From: Luteimicrobium subarcticum
GTDB taxonomy: Bacteria > Actinomycetota > Actinomycetes > Actinomycetales > Cellulomonadaceae
Reading direction: 5' to 3'
DNA: 64,000 nt
Assembly (NCBI RefSeq): GCF_002798015.1
Contig: NZ_PGTZ01000010.1
Span: 229,219-293,218 of the forward strand
Below the pieces are notes generated by a model. That model did not search any database. It was given only the letters and a program-made list of their open reading frames with translations, and was not told where the DNA came from. This document shows positions 46,031 to 55,605 of the stretch, one piece after another. A program made the translations under genes and the position numbers. Positions within the stretch are counted from its first letter, which is position 1. The number at the start of each line of letters is the position of its first letter.

Positions 46031-47338
46031 GTGCCTGAGACCCTGACCCGAGACATGTCGACCACCCCCAGCACCAGCCCCTCGCCGAACCCGAGCCCGC
46101 GCCCGAACGTCGCGAAGACGCCCGCGCCGACCCGCCGCCGCAACCCGTACACGGCGGTCCTCGCCGTCCCCGGCGCGCTGCGGTTCTCCGCCGCCGCCGT
46201 CGTCGCGCGCCTGCCCATGTCGATGGTCGGCATCGGGACCGTCCTGATGATCCAGGGCATGTACGGCTCGTACGCGCTCGCCGGACGCGTCTCGGCCGCG
46301 CTCGTGGTCGCCCAGGCCCTCGGGTCGCCGCAGCTCGCACGCCTCGTCGACCGGTACGGACAGCGTCGCGTCATGCTGCCCATGCTCGCCGCGACGACGC
46401 TCGGCCTCGCCGGCCTCGTGATCACGGCCGTCACGAACGCGCCCGAGGCGCTCCTCTACGTCTTCGCGGTCATCGCCGGCGCCACGGCCGGCTCCTACGG
46501 ATCGATGGTTCGCGCGCGCTGGTCGAACGTCGTCGACGAACCCCGCCGGCTCCACACGGCGTACTCGCTCGAGTCGGTGCTCGACGAGGTCGTCTTCGTG
46601 ATCGGCCCGGTCACCGTCACCCTCCTCGCCACCACGGTCACGCCGTGGTCGGGGCTGATCCTGCCGCTCGTCGCAGCGGTGGTGGGCGGCCTGTGGTTCC
46701 TCAGCCAGCGTTCGACGGAACCCGCACCGATCCCCCGCCACACCGACGGCCCGCACCGGTCGGCGCTGCTCAACCCGGTCGTCGCGGTCGTGTGCGTCGT
46801 GTTCGTCGCCCTGGGCTGCGTGTTCGGCGCGACCGACGTCTCGACGATCGCCTTCGCGACCGAGCACGGCGTGCGGTCCGCGTCGGGAGCGATGCTCGCC
46901 GTGTTCGCGCTCGGGTCGTTCACGTCCGGGCTGCTGTACGGCGCCCGGCACTGGCGGTCCGCCCTGTGGAAGCGCTTCGTGATCGGCATGGTGCTGCTCG
47001 CCGTGGGCGTGTCGCTGTTCCAGCTCGCGCACAGCGTCCCGGTGCTGCTCGTCATCATGTTCGTCACCGGGCTCGCCATCGCGCCGACGCTCGTCAACGG
47101 CAACGCGCTCATCCAGCAGGCCGTCGAGCCCGGACAGCTCACCGAGGGCCTCGCGTGGGCGGGCACCGCGCTCGGCGTCGGCGTGTCCGTCGGGTCGGCC
47201 ATCGCCGGGTCGCGCATCGACGCCGCCGGCGCGCACGGCGGGTACCACGTGGTGCTCGCGGCAGGGGTGCTGGCGGTCGTCGTGACGCTCGCGACGGTCG
47301 GCGTGCTGCGCCGCCGCACCACGCGCGCGGCGGCCTGA
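46031..47338 (+). CDS. MFS transporter
   Basis: 435 residues from the GTG at 46031 (an ATG eight codons later is possible). Twelve transmembrane helices; the loop 2-3 signature is ARLVDRYGQRRVMLPML, the typical major facilitator pattern D(R/x)xGxR(R/K). Overall it resembles the drug-exporter-like branch found in many actinobacteria. Substrate unknown. The Pro/Ser/Thr-rich N-terminus is cytosolic. Operator and hairpin in the leader suggest inducible expression. Confidence 0.85.
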   Translation: MPETLTRDMSTTPSTSPSPNPSPRPNVAKTPAPTRRRNPYTAVLAVPGALRFSAAAVVARLPMSMVGIGTVLMIQGMYGSYALAGRVSAALVVAQALGSPQLARLVDRYGQRRVMLPMLAATTLGLAGLVITAVTNAPEALLYVFAVIAGATAGSYGSMVRARWSNVVDEPRRLHTAYSLESVLDEVVFVIGPVTVTLLATTVTPWSGLILPLVAAVVGGLWFLSQRSTEPAPIPRHTDGPHRSALLNPVVAVVCVVFVALGCVFGATDVSTIAFATEHGVRSASGAMLAVFALGSFTSGLLYGARHWRSALWKRFVIGMVLLAVGVSLFQLAHSVPVLLVIMFVTGLAIAPTLVNGNALIQQAVEPGQLTEGLAWAGTALGVGVSVGSAIAGSRIDAAGAHGGYHVVLAAGVLAVVVTLATVGVLRRRTTRAAA

Positions 47339-47460
47339 GACCGCTGCGAGGGACGTCACACCCTCGCGGACGCCGCTCGCCCTGCGGCCCGCGGCCCTCC
47401 GACGGACGATGAACGGAACCCATCCGCTCCGCTCTCGACCCCGCACAGGGAGGACGCCCC

Positions 47461-49233
47461 ATGGCCCTCGGACGCAAGGCACCCCAGGACAAGCGCAACA
47501 AGACCGTCGCGGACCTGCTGGTCGCGCAGCTCGTCGAGGCGGGCGTCAAGCGCATCTACGGGATCGTGGGCGACTCGCTCAACCCGGTCGTCGACGCGGT
47601 GCGACGGTCCGACGCGATCGAGTGGGTGCACGTGCGGCACGAGGAGGTCGCGGCGTTCGCGGCGGCGGGCGAGGCCGAGGTCACGGGCACGCTCGCGGTG
47701 TGCGCGGGCTCCTGCGGGCCGGGCAACCTGCACCTCATCAACGGCCTGTACGACGCGAACCGGTCGCGCGTGCCCGTGCTCGCGATCGCGAGCCACATCC
47801 CGTCGGCGCAGATCGGCACCCAGTTCTTCCAGGAGACCCACCCGGACCGCCTCTTCACCGAGTGCTCGGTGTACTCCGAGATGATCTCGAGCGCCGCGCA
47901 GGCGCCCCGCGTCATCAACTCCGCGATCCAGCACGCGCTCGGCGGCCCCGGCGTCGCCGTCCTGACGATCCCCGGCGACGTCGCCGACGAGGACGCCCCG
48001 CCCGTCGTGCCCGGCATCTCGACGCCCGTGGGCCGCCCGCGCGTCATCCCGTCGACGGAGTCGCTCGAGGCGCTCGCCGCCGCGATCGACGGCGCGAAGA
48101 AGGTGACGATCTTCGCCGGCGCGGGCGTCCGCGGGGCGCACGACGACGTGGTCGCCCTCGCCGACAAGATCGCGTCCCCGGTCGGCCACTCGCTGCGCGG
48201 CAAGGAGTGGATCCAGTACGACAACCCGTTCGACGTCGGCATGGACGGCCTGCTCGGGTACGGGTCGTGCCACGAGGCCATGTACGACGCCGACCTGCTG
48301 ATCCTGCTCGGCACCGACTTCCCGTACGACCAGTTCCTGCCCGCGGACGTCCGCACCGCGCAGGTCGACCACGAGCCGTCGCGCCTCGGCCGGCGCACCC
48401 GCCTCGACCTCGCCGTCGTCGGCGACGTCGGCGAGACGGTCCGCGCCCTGCTGCCCCTGGTCCGCGAGAAGTCGGACCGGTCGTTCCTCGACCGGCTGCG
48501 CAAGAAGCACGTCAAGACGCTCAACGGGGTCGTCGGCGCGTACACGAAGGACGTCGAGAAGATGACGCCCGTGCACCCCGAGTACGTCGCCGACCTGCTC
48601 GACCAGGAGGCCGCGGACGACGCGGTCTTCACCGTCGACACCGGCATGTGCAACGTGTGGGCCGCCCGGTACATCAGCCCGAACGGGAAGCGACGCGTCG
48701 TCGGGAGCTTCCTGCACGGGTCCATGGCGAACGCGATGCCGCACGCCATCGGCGCCGCGCTCGCCGACCCGGAGCGGCAGGTCGTCGCCATGTCGGGCGA
48801 CGGTGGGCTGTCGATGCTGCTCGGCGACCTGCTCACCATCAAGGCGTACGACCTGCCCGTGAAGATCGTCCTGTTCGACAACGCTTCGCTCGCGATGGTC
48901 CGGCTCGAGATGCTCGTCGACGGGCTGCCCAACTTCGGGACCGAGTCGCCGCACTTCGACTACGCCGCCATCGCGACCGCGATGGGCATCCCCGCGGTGC
49001 GCGTCGAGCGGCCCCAGGACGTGCGTGGCGCGCTGCGCGGGGCGTTCGACCGGCCCGGGCCGGCGCTCGTCGACGTCGTCACCGACCCGCGTGCCCTGTC
49101 CATCCCGCCGACGATCACCGCCGGGCAGGTGCGCGGGTTCGCCGTCGCGATGAGCAAGGAGATCCTCGGCAAGGGCATGGGCGAGGCGGTGTCGATGGCG
49201 CGGTCGAACCTGCGCAACGTCCCGCGTCCCTGA
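47461..49233 (+). CDS. poxB: Pyruvate dehydrogenase (quinone)/pyruvate oxidase, ThDP-dependent
   Basis: 590 residues with the three domains of the acetolactate synthase-like family: N-terminal PYR domain with the catalytic Glu in VHVRHEEVAAFAA, central FAD-type domain, and C-terminal PP domain with the ThDP motif GDGGLSMLLGDLLTIKAYDL ending in LFDN. The pattern GSCGPGNLHLINGLYDANRS is that of PoxB. It oxidises pyruvate to acetate and CO2 and passes electrons to the quinone pool at the membrane. Start ATG at 47461 after GGGAGGACGCCCC. Confidence 0.92.
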   Translation: MALGRKAPQDKRNKTVADLLVAQLVEAGVKRIYGIVGDSLNPVVDAVRRSDAIEWVHVRHEEVAAFAAAGEAEVTGTLAVCAGSCGPGNLHLINGLYDANRSRVPVLAIASHIPSAQIGTQFFQETHPDRLFTECSVYSEMISSAAQAPRVINSAIQHALGGPGVAVLTIPGDVADEDAPPVVPGISTPVGRPRVIPSTESLEALAAAIDGAKKVTIFAGAGVRGAHDDVVALADKIASPVGHSLRGKEWIQYDNPFDVGMDGLLGYGSCHEAMYDADLLILLGTDFPYDQFLPADVRTAQVDHEPSRLGRRTRLDLAVVGDVGETVRALLPLVREKSDRSFLDRLRKKHVKTLNGVVGAYTKDVEKMTPVHPEYVADLLDQEAADDAVFTVDTGMCNVWAARYISPNGKRRVVGSFLHGSMANAMPHAIGAALADPERQVVAMSGDGGLSMLLGDLLTIKAYDLPVKIVLFDNASLAMVRLEMLVDGLPNFGTESPHFDYAAIATAMGIPAVRVERPQDVRGALRGAFDRPGPALVDVVTDPRALSIPPTITAGQVRGFAVAMSKEILGKGMGEAVSMARSNLRNVPRP

Positions 49234-49317
49234 GCACCTCGCCGAGCAGGTGTCCGCGGAGTCGTCTCGATAGCATCGACGGACCCGTGCGGCACCGATC
49301 CGACCAGGGAGCAGACG

Positions 49318-50610
49318 ATGGGGTTCATCAAGGCGTTCACCGGAGCTCTCGGCGGCACGCTCGCCGACCAGTGGCTCGACTTCCTCGCGCCTCCGCAGGG
49401 GCTCTCCCCCACGGCGGCCCTGTTCCCCGCCGTCGCGCAGGGGCAGAACGCGGGCCGCGGGTCCAACACCAAGGGCTCGGCGAACATCATCACGAACGGC
49501 TCCCGCATCGTCGTCCCCGAGGGGTACGGGCTACTGACGTTCGCCGAGGGGCGCCTCACCGGTCTGGTCGCCGACCCGGGCGGGTACACGTTCACCACGG
49601 ACGAGCAGAACTCGCAGTCGATCTTCGCGGGCGACGGGATCATCAGCCCGCTCGTCAAGACGTCGTGGGAGCGGTTCAAGTTCGGCGGCCAACCGGGCGC
49701 CCAGCAGATCGCCCTGTACGTCAACCTCAAGGAGATCCCGAACAACCGGTTCGGCACCCAGTCCGAGATCTACTGGGACGACGCGTACCTCAACGCGCAG
49801 GTGGGTGCCCTGGTGCGCGGCAGCTACACGCTGCGGATCACCGACCCCGTCCTGTTCGTCTCGCGCTTCGTCCCCGCCCTCTACATCACCGCCGGAGCCC
49901 CGGTCTTCGACCTCCAGGACGTCGACAACGACGCCGCGTCGCAGCTGTTCAACGAGGTCGTGTCTGCCCTCTCGCCCGGGTTCTCGCTGTACACGAACGA
50001 CCCGTCGAAGGGGAACCGGATCACCCGGATCCAGTCCGACGCGCTCGGCTTCGCGCAGTCCCTCGGCCAGGCCGTCGAGGACGCGTACCAGTGGCGCACC
50101 GAGCGCGGCCTCGAGATCGTCTCCGTCGCGATCCAGGCGATCGAGTACGACGCGGACACCCGCGCGCTGCTGTCCGACGTGAAGAAGGCCGACGCCCTGT
50201 CCGGGCAGCGCGGCAACTCGTTCCTGCAGCAGTCCGTCGCCCGCGGCGTGCAGGGCGCCGGCGAGAACGGCGGCGGGGCCGGGCTCGCGGCGTTCGGGTT
50301 CGGCGCCGGGATGGCGGGCGGCGTCGGCGGCGCCGTCCAGCAGAACCCCGGCGCGACCCCCGGGCCGTTCGGGGTGCAGCCGCCCCCGGCGCCCGCACCG
50401 GCGGCCCCGGCGGCCGCGACGCCCGACGCTGCGGCGGACGCGCAGCCGACGCCCAACGCGCCCTCACCCGCAGCGCCGGCAGCGCCCGCAGCCGAGCCCA
50501 CCGCCGACGACCCCGTCGCCAAGCTCACGCAGTTCAAGCAGATGCTCGACGCGGGCCTCATCACCCAGGCAGACTTCGACGCCGCGAAGGCGAAGGTGCT
50601 CGGGCTGTGA
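49318..50610 (+). CDS. SPFH-domain protein, YdjI/virion-core type
   Basis: 430 residues. The Band-7/SPFH core (about 60-280) has NGSRIVVPEGYGLLTFAEGR, ISPLVKTSWERFKFGGQPGA and ITDPVLFVSRFVP, matching the YdjI family that has no N-terminal membrane hairpin. A Gly-rich then Pro/Ala-rich linker (about 300-390) leads to a C-terminal SHOCT-like helical pair (KLTQFKQMLDAGLITQADF). In Bacillus the homologue is part of the ydjFGHI cluster and helps place PspA at the membrane. It overlaps the next gene by four bases. Confidence 0.88.
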   Translation: MGFIKAFTGALGGTLADQWLDFLAPPQGLSPTAALFPAVAQGQNAGRGSNTKGSANIITNGSRIVVPEGYGLLTFAEGRLTGLVADPGGYTFTTDEQNSQSIFAGDGIISPLVKTSWERFKFGGQPGAQQIALYVNLKEIPNNRFGTQSEIYWDDAYLNAQVGALVRGSYTLRITDPVLFVSRFVPALYITAGAPVFDLQDVDNDAASQLFNEVVSALSPGFSLYTNDPSKGNRITRIQSDALGFAQSLGQAVEDAYQWRTERGLEIVSVAIQAIEYDADTRALLSDVKKADALSGQRGNSFLQQSVARGVQGAGENGGGAGLAAFGFGAGMAGGVGGAVQQNPGATPGPFGVQPPPAPAPAAPAAATPDAAADAQPTPNAPSPAAPAAPAAEPTADDPVAKLTQFKQMLDAGLITQADFDAAKAKVLGL

Positions 50611-51767
50611 CCGGGCCGGCGGACCCGCCGGACGACGTCGGCGGCCACGACAAGTGCCCCACGTGCGGGTCGACCGACATCGCGTACTCGCAGAAGAAGG
50701 GCCTCCTGGTCTGCCGGTACTGCCGCGCCGAGTGGTCGCTGGCGTTCGCGGAGCAGGCGCTCGGCTACGACACCGACATCGCGACGCTGCGCGGCACCAC
50801 GGTCTCGCGCGGGGCGTCGGACATCGACCGGGACGCGTCCGACGTCATCACCCTCAGGTGCCAGGGCTGCGGGGCCGAGGTGGTCGTCAACTCGGCCGCG
50901 AGCGTCCAGGCGCGGTGCCACTGGTGCCGCAGCGTGCTGTCGCTCGACGCCCGCGTCCCCAACGGCGCGGTCCCCGACGCCGTCCTGCCGTTCCGCGTGA
51001 CGCACGAGCAGGCGGTGACCGCGATCCACGGCTTCGCCCGCAAGCGCTGGTTCTTCGCGCTCCGGAGGTTCCGCAAGGAGTTCCAGCCGGAGAACGTCGT
51101 CGGCGTGTTCATGCCGTACCTCGTGGTCGACGTCAACGCGCAGATCGTGGCGCAGGGCCGCGGTGAGGTCGAGACCCGCCGGTACACGGTGCGCGTCGGC
51201 GAGAACTCGACCGAGACCCGCTACGACGCCGACGTCTACGACGTCGCGCGGCAGGCCGACATCACCGTCGACGACCTCACCGCGGAGTCGTCCGCCCGAC
51301 GCGCCGGCGGCGGACGCGCCCAGGACACCTCGAACGTCATCAACGCCGTCCTGCCCTTCGACACCAAGAACGCGGTGAGCTACGACGCGAACTACCTGGG
51401 CGGGTTCACGTCCGAGAAGCGCGACATGGACGTCCACGACACGGGCGACCGGATCGCGCAGATGGTGTTCGGGCTGGGCACGTCGAAGCTCCGCCGCACC
51501 CTCACCGCGTACGACCGCGGGGTGCGTTGGGAGTCCGGCGCGGTGACCGTGCAGGGCGTGCGCTACCTCGCGATGCTGGCACCCGTGTGGCTGTACTCCT
51601 ACTACGAGAACCACGGCGAGCACGACGAGGTGCTGCACTACATCGCCGTCAACGCCCGGACGGGGGCGACCATGGGCTCGGTCCCCGTCAACAAGCCCCT
51701 GCTGGCCGCGTTCTCGGTCGCCCTCACGGCCGTGGTGCTCGTCCTCGGGGCTCTGGTGCTCCTGTGA
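50607..51767 (+). CDS. Zinc-ribbon membrane protein, YdjG type
   Basis: 386 residues from a GTG overlapping the SPFH stop (GTGA). Two TFIIB-like zinc ribbons: CPTCGS/CRYCRAEW near residues 17-39 and CQGCGAEVV/CHWCRS near 85-109. A long soluble region (FRKEFQPENVVGVFMPYLVV) is followed by a single transmembrane helix at the C-terminus (about 364-385). It matches the B. subtilis YdjG type. With its partners it probably forms a membrane stress complex. Confidence 0.82.
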   Translation: MTGPADPPDDVGGHDKCPTCGSTDIAYSQKKGLLVCRYCRAEWSLAFAEQALGYDTDIATLRGTTVSRGASDIDRDASDVITLRCQGCGAEVVVNSAASVQARCHWCRSVLSLDARVPNGAVPDAVLPFRVTHEQAVTAIHGFARKRWFFALRRFRKEFQPENVVGVFMPYLVVDVNAQIVAQGRGEVETRRYTVRVGENSTETRYDADVYDVARQADITVDDLTAESSARRAGGGRAQDTSNVINAVLPFDTKNAVSYDANYLGGFTSEKRDMDVHDTGDRIAQMVFGLGTSKLRRTLTAYDRGVRWESGAVTVQGVRYLAMLAPVWLYSYYENHGEHDEVLHYIAVNARTGATMGSVPVNKPLLAAFSVALTAVVLVLGALVLL

Positions 51768-52186
51768 CCGCCGCCTCCCTGCTGCTCGGGCACCCCGTCG
51801 TGCTCGCGTCGTCGTCCGACACCACGTCGGACGGGAGCCCGGCGTTCGTCGTCATCCTGGCGCTCGCCGTCGGGATCGGCTTCTACTGGGGCTTCGCGCG
51901 GTACTACCGCAACGCGAACGCCCGGTTCCGCTTCGAGGACACCACCACGACCACGGTCTCGAACGTCCAGGGCCAGGACGAGCGGACCGGCCACCGCACC
52001 GGCTTGCGCTCGTCCTCGATGGACGGCAGCAACGACGACGACGTGACGGCGCGCGTGCCGTTGCGCGTCACCTGGCCGCGAGCCAGCCAGCTGCCGGGCC
52101 CGCTCGCGGCCGAGGTCGGGGGCGGCCGACCGCCTGCCGACCAGCCGCCGCCCGACGAACCGCCGTCAGACCCACCGCCGGTCTGA
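51764..52186 (+). CDS. Small membrane protein of the SPFH operon
   Basis: 140 residues from a GTG overlapping the previous stop by four bases. One transmembrane helix at about 28-48 (AFVVILALAVGIGFYWGFAR) after a short exposed N-terminus; the cytosolic tail is Thr/Asp-rich then Pro-rich. By position it would take the YdjH place in the ydjGHI-like cluster, but the sequence is too short on motifs to prove it. The stop codon is within a tandem duplication. Confidence 0.75.
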   Translation: MTAASLLLGHPVVLASSSDTTSDGSPAFVVILALAVGIGFYWGFARYYRNANARFRFEDTTTTTVSNVQGQDERTGHRTGLRSSSMDGSNDDDVTARVPLRVTWPRASQLPGPLAAEVGGGRPPADQPPPDEPPSDPPPV

Positions 52187-52209
52187 GCCGCCGCCTGTCT
52201 GAGCCGCCG
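52181..52209. repeat. 13-bp direct repeat across a stop codon, 16-base period
   Basis: GTCTGAGCCGCCG occurs at 52181-52193 and 52197-52209; the first copy contains the TGA of the small membrane protein gene. Confidence 0.75.
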
Positions 52210-52239
52210 ACGCACCACAGGGTCACGTCACGGCTCGGT

Positions 52240-52764
52240 TCAGCGTGCGTACGGGCGGAACGTCCTGGAGACGTCGAGGTACGCCTCGGCGAAGAAGGCG
52301 CTGCGGACCTCGCCTCGGGAGATGCCCGCGAGGAAGTCGGCCACCGACAGGTCGTACCGCTCCCACGCGTCACCGTCGGCGTTCTCGACGTAGATCGGGT
52401 ACGCGGTGGGCTCCACCCCCGGATCGACACGCCAGAAGAGGGTCTCGCCCGCAGCGGTATCGGCCCAGGCGATGAGCCGGCTCTCGGGGGCCAGGTCGTC
52501 CGGCGGTGTCGAGATCTCGCCCTCCCAGAGGATCTTCAGATCCTCGAACGCCCCGACCGAGTCCAGGAGGTTCTGGTCTCCGAAGTTCTCGTCCGGCGGA
52601 TAGAGCCGGACGTAGTCGAACCAGGCGCCGGCGCCCCCGGCACCGAGCAGGTGGCGGAAGTCGTCAGGGATCCGGGCCCCCAGGGTCGCCTCGGCCCGCT
52701 CCCAGTCGAGCTCGAAGTCCCCTGTGAGCCCTGCGGCAGCGATCAGGTCTTCCACGCTCGCCAT
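52240..52764 (-). CDS. SMI1/KNR4 (SUKH) family protein
   Basis: 174 residues. SUKH fold signs: LDWERAEATLGARIPDDFRH near the N-terminus, FDYVRLYPPD, then LIAWADTAAGETLFWRVDPG and ERYDLSVADFLAGI. Many SUKH proteins are immunity proteins to polymorphic toxins. No toxin gene is adjacent here, so this may be an orphan immunity gene or a housekeeping member. The start ATG is preceded by a GGGGGGGA tract. Confidence 0.85.
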   Translation of the reverse strand: MASVEDLIAAAGLTGDFELDWERAEATLGARIPDDFRHLLGAGGAGAWFDYVRLYPPDENFGDQNLLDSVGAFEDLKILWEGEISTPPDDLAPESRLIAWADTAAGETLFWRVDPGVEPTAYPIYVENADGDAWERYDLSVADFLAGISRGEVRSAFFAEAYLDVSRTFRPYAR

Positions 52765-52901
52765 GCGTCCCCCCCCCGTTCCGGTTCGGTAGCCGTGCTG
52801 GTTCTCGGGAGAGCTCGCCGGTGCCGACTCCCGCCGCCCAGGGCCCCTGTCACATGCTCACACAGCGACCGGGGCGCCCGTGAGCGAAGTGTTCCCTCGG
52901 G

Positions 52902-52945
52902 GAAACGCACCCGAACCGCCGCGTGAAACACCGTCTTCCTACTGT
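52902..52945 (+). promoter_or_regulatory. GlnR-like half-sites and -10 upstream of nirB
   Basis: GAAAC (52902), GAACC (52913) and TGAAAC (52924) are spaced by 11 bases, the spacing of actinobacterial GlnR boxes (GAAAC/GTNAC repeats). TACTGT at 52940-52945 is a plausible -10. Nitrite reductase genes are known GlnR targets in streptomycetes and mycobacteria, so nitrogen control is expected. Confidence 0.5.
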
Positions 52946-52980
52946 CGAGGAGCAGATCGCCCACGGCCTCAGGAGGACAC

Positions 52981-55605
52981 ATGCCCGGCTCCGACCCCGC
53001 TCGTGACACCCCGCAGCACCTCGTCGTCGTCGGCGGCGGCATGGTCGCGCACCGGCTCGTGGAGGCGCTGCGCGACCGCGACACGGACGGCACCTGGGAC
53101 GTCACGGTCCTCGCGGAGGAGCCCCGCGCGCCCTACGACCGGGTTGCGCTCACGAGCTACTTCACCGGTCGCGACCCCGAGGACCTCGCGCTCGGTGACG
53201 CGGCCCTGTGGGCCGACCCGCGCGTCCGGCTGCTGCGCGGCGAGGCCGTCGTCGGGATCGACCGGGAGGCGCGCACCGTGTCGACGGCCGCGGGCCGCAC
53301 GTTCGCCTACGACCACCTCGTGCTCGCGACGGGCTCGAACGCCGCGGTCCCCCCGATCCCCGGGAACGACCTGCCGGGCGTGTTCGTCTACCGGACGATC
53401 GACGACGTCGCGGCGCTGCGCGGCTGGGTCGAGGAGCAGCGCGCCCGCTGGGACCGCCCGGTCCGCGGTGCGGTGATCGGCGGCGGCCTGCTCGGCCTCG
53501 AGGCGGCGGGCGCGCTCCAGCACCTCGGCGCGCAGCCGACCATCATCCAGTTCGGCTCGCACCTCATGTCGGCCCAGGTCGACCTGGGCGGCGGCCACGC
53601 CCTGCAGCGGCTGATCCAGGGGCTCGGGCTCGCGGTGCGCTGCGACACGGCGACGTCCCGCATCCGCGCGAACCGGCGCGGCACGGCGGGGCGGCTCGAC
53701 TTCGCGGACGGCGGCCGGCTCGACGTCGACGTCGTCGTCCTCGCGACGGGCGTGCGGCCGCGCGACGAGCTCGGCCGGGCTGCCGGGCTGGAGGTCGCCG
53801 CCCGCGGGGGCGTCGTCGTCGACGACGCGTGCCGCACCGCCGATCCGCACGTGTCGGCCGTCGGCGAGGTCGCGTGCATCCAGGGCGCGTGCATCGGCCT
53901 CGTCGCGCCGGGCTACGCGATGGCGGAGATCGTGGTGGACCGGCTGCTCGGCGGCAGCGCCGCGTTCCCGGGCGCTGACACGGCGACCAAGCTCAAGCTC
54001 GCGGGTGTGGACGTCGCGAGCTTCGGCGACGCGTTCGGCCGGACGGAGGGCTCGCTCGAGGTCGTGTGGGCCGACCCGGTCGGCGGCGTCTACAAGAAGC
54101 TGGTCCTCGCGGACGACGCCCGCACCCTGCTCGGCGGGGTGCTCGTCGGCGACGCGTCCGCGTACACGGCCCTGCGCCCCATGCTGGGCCGGGAGCTGCC
54201 GGGCGACCCGGCCGCGTTCCTGCTGCCCGAGGGCGACCCCGCTGCGGGGGGCGGCCTCGCGAACCTGGCCCTGCCGGACGACGCCAACGTCTGCTCCTGC
54301 AACAACGTGTCCGCAGGGACGGTGCGGGCCGCCGTCACCGAGCACGCGTGCACGGACGTCGCCGCCGTCAAGGCGTGCACGCGCGCCGGCACGACCTGCG
54401 GCTCGTGCCTCCCGCTCGTCAAGAAGCTCGTGACGACCGAGCTCGAGCGGGCCGGCGTGACCGTCAGCAACGCCCTGTGCGAGCACTTCGACCTGTCACG
54501 CGCGCAGCTGTACGACGCGGTCCGGGTCGCCGGGCTCACGTCGTTCACCGACGTCCTCGGACGATTCGGTACCGACGGGGCGTCGCGCGGCTGCGACATC
54601 TGCAAGCCCGTCGTCGTGTCGATCCTGTCGACGCTCGCCCCCGCGCACGTCCTCGACGGCGAGCGCGCCACCCTGCAGGACACCAACGACCACCTCATGG
54701 CCAACATGCAGAAGGACGGCACCTACTCGGTCGTCCCCCGCATGCCCGGCGGCGAGGTCACCCCCGAGGGGCTGATCGTCATCGGCGAGATCGCCCGCGA
54801 CTACGGCCTGTACACGAAGCTCACGGGCGGGCAGCGCATCGACATGTTCGGAGCCCGCATGGAACAGCTCCCCGACATCTGGCGACGGCTCGTCGACGCC
54901 GGGTTCGAGTCCGGCCAGGCGTACGGCAAGTCGGTCCGCATGGTGAAGTCCTGCGTCGGGTCGACGTGGTGCCGGTACGGCGTGCAGGACTCCGTCGGCA
55001 TGGCCGTCCGGCTCGAGCTGCGGTACCGCGGCCTGCGCAGCCCGCACAAGATCAAGCTCGGCGTCTCGGGCTGTGCCCGCGAGTGCGCGGAGGCGCGGTC
55101 CAAGGACGTCGGGATCATCGCCACCGAGAAGGGCTGGAACGTCTACGTGGGCGGCAACGGCGGGTTCACGCCCCGCCACGCCCGTCTCCTCGCCGAGGAC
55201 CTCGACGACGACGCCCTGATCCGGACGGTCGACCGGTTCCTCATGTACTACGTCCGCACGGCGGACCGCCTCCAGCGGACCGCGCCCTGGGTCGACGACG
55301 TCGAGGGCGGGCTCGACGGCGTCCGCGCGGTCGTCGTCGAGGACTCCCTCGGCATCGGCGCCGACCTCGACGCTCAGATGGCGCTGCACGTCGGCTCCTA
55401 CGAGGACGAGTGGCGCGCCACCCTCGAGGACCCCGACAAGCTGAGACGGTTCGCGTCGTTCGTCAACGCCCCGGACACCGCCGACCCGTCCCTCGCGTAC
55501 GTCGCCGAGCGCGGTCAGGTCCGTCCGGCGTCCCCCGACGAGCGTGACCACGCCGTCCCTGAGCCGGTGCTGGTCGCCGGTCCGAGCCTGGAGGTCCGTC
55601 GATGA
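52981..55605 (+). CDS. nirB: Nitrite reductase (NADH), large subunit
   Basis: 874 residues. N-terminal FAD/NAD(P) oxidoreductase domain (HLVVVGGGMVAHRLVEALRD; VIGGGLLGLEAAGALQ); the central BFD-like [2Fe-2S] segment has CSCNNVSAGTVRAAV and TTCGSCLPLVKKLV (about 440-490); the C-terminal sirohaem/[4Fe-4S] part has Cys in SCVGSTWC (about 657-664) and GCARECAEA (about 697). It reduces nitrite to ammonium in the cytosol with NADH. AGGAGGACAC precedes the ATG. First gene of nirB-nirD-cobA-hemD. Confidence 0.97.
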   Translation: MPGSDPARDTPQHLVVVGGGMVAHRLVEALRDRDTDGTWDVTVLAEEPRAPYDRVALTSYFTGRDPEDLALGDAALWADPRVRLLRGEAVVGIDREARTVSTAAGRTFAYDHLVLATGSNAAVPPIPGNDLPGVFVYRTIDDVAALRGWVEEQRARWDRPVRGAVIGGGLLGLEAAGALQHLGAQPTIIQFGSHLMSAQVDLGGGHALQRLIQGLGLAVRCDTATSRIRANRRGTAGRLDFADGGRLDVDVVVLATGVRPRDELGRAAGLEVAARGGVVVDDACRTADPHVSAVGEVACIQGACIGLVAPGYAMAEIVVDRLLGGSAAFPGADTATKLKLAGVDVASFGDAFGRTEGSLEVVWADPVGGVYKKLVLADDARTLLGGVLVGDASAYTALRPMLGRELPGDPAAFLLPEGDPAAGGGLANLALPDDANVCSCNNVSAGTVRAAVTEHACTDVAAVKACTRAGTTCGSCLPLVKKLVTTELERAGVTVSNALCEHFDLSRAQLYDAVRVAGLTSFTDVLGRFGTDGASRGCDICKPVVVSILSTLAPAHVLDGERATLQDTNDHLMANMQKDGTYSVVPRMPGGEVTPEGLIVIGEIARDYGLYTKLTGGQRIDMFGARMEQLPDIWRRLVDAGFESGQAYGKSVRMVKSCVGSTWCRYGVQDSVGMAVRLELRYRGLRSPHKIKLGVSGCARECAEARSKDVGIIATEKGWNVYVGGNGGFTPRHARLLAEDLDDDALIRTVDRFLMYYVRTADRLQRTAPWVDDVEGGLDGVRAVVVEDSLGIGADLDAQMALHVGSYEDEWRATLEDPDKLRRFASFVNAPDTADPSLAYVAERGQVRPASPDERDHAVPEPVLVAGPSLEVRR

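Noticed and set aside
52240..52764. Toxin partner for the SMI1/KNR4 gene
   Set aside because: Both neighbours are the SPFH operon and nirB; no toxin or HINT remnant is visible within several kilobases.
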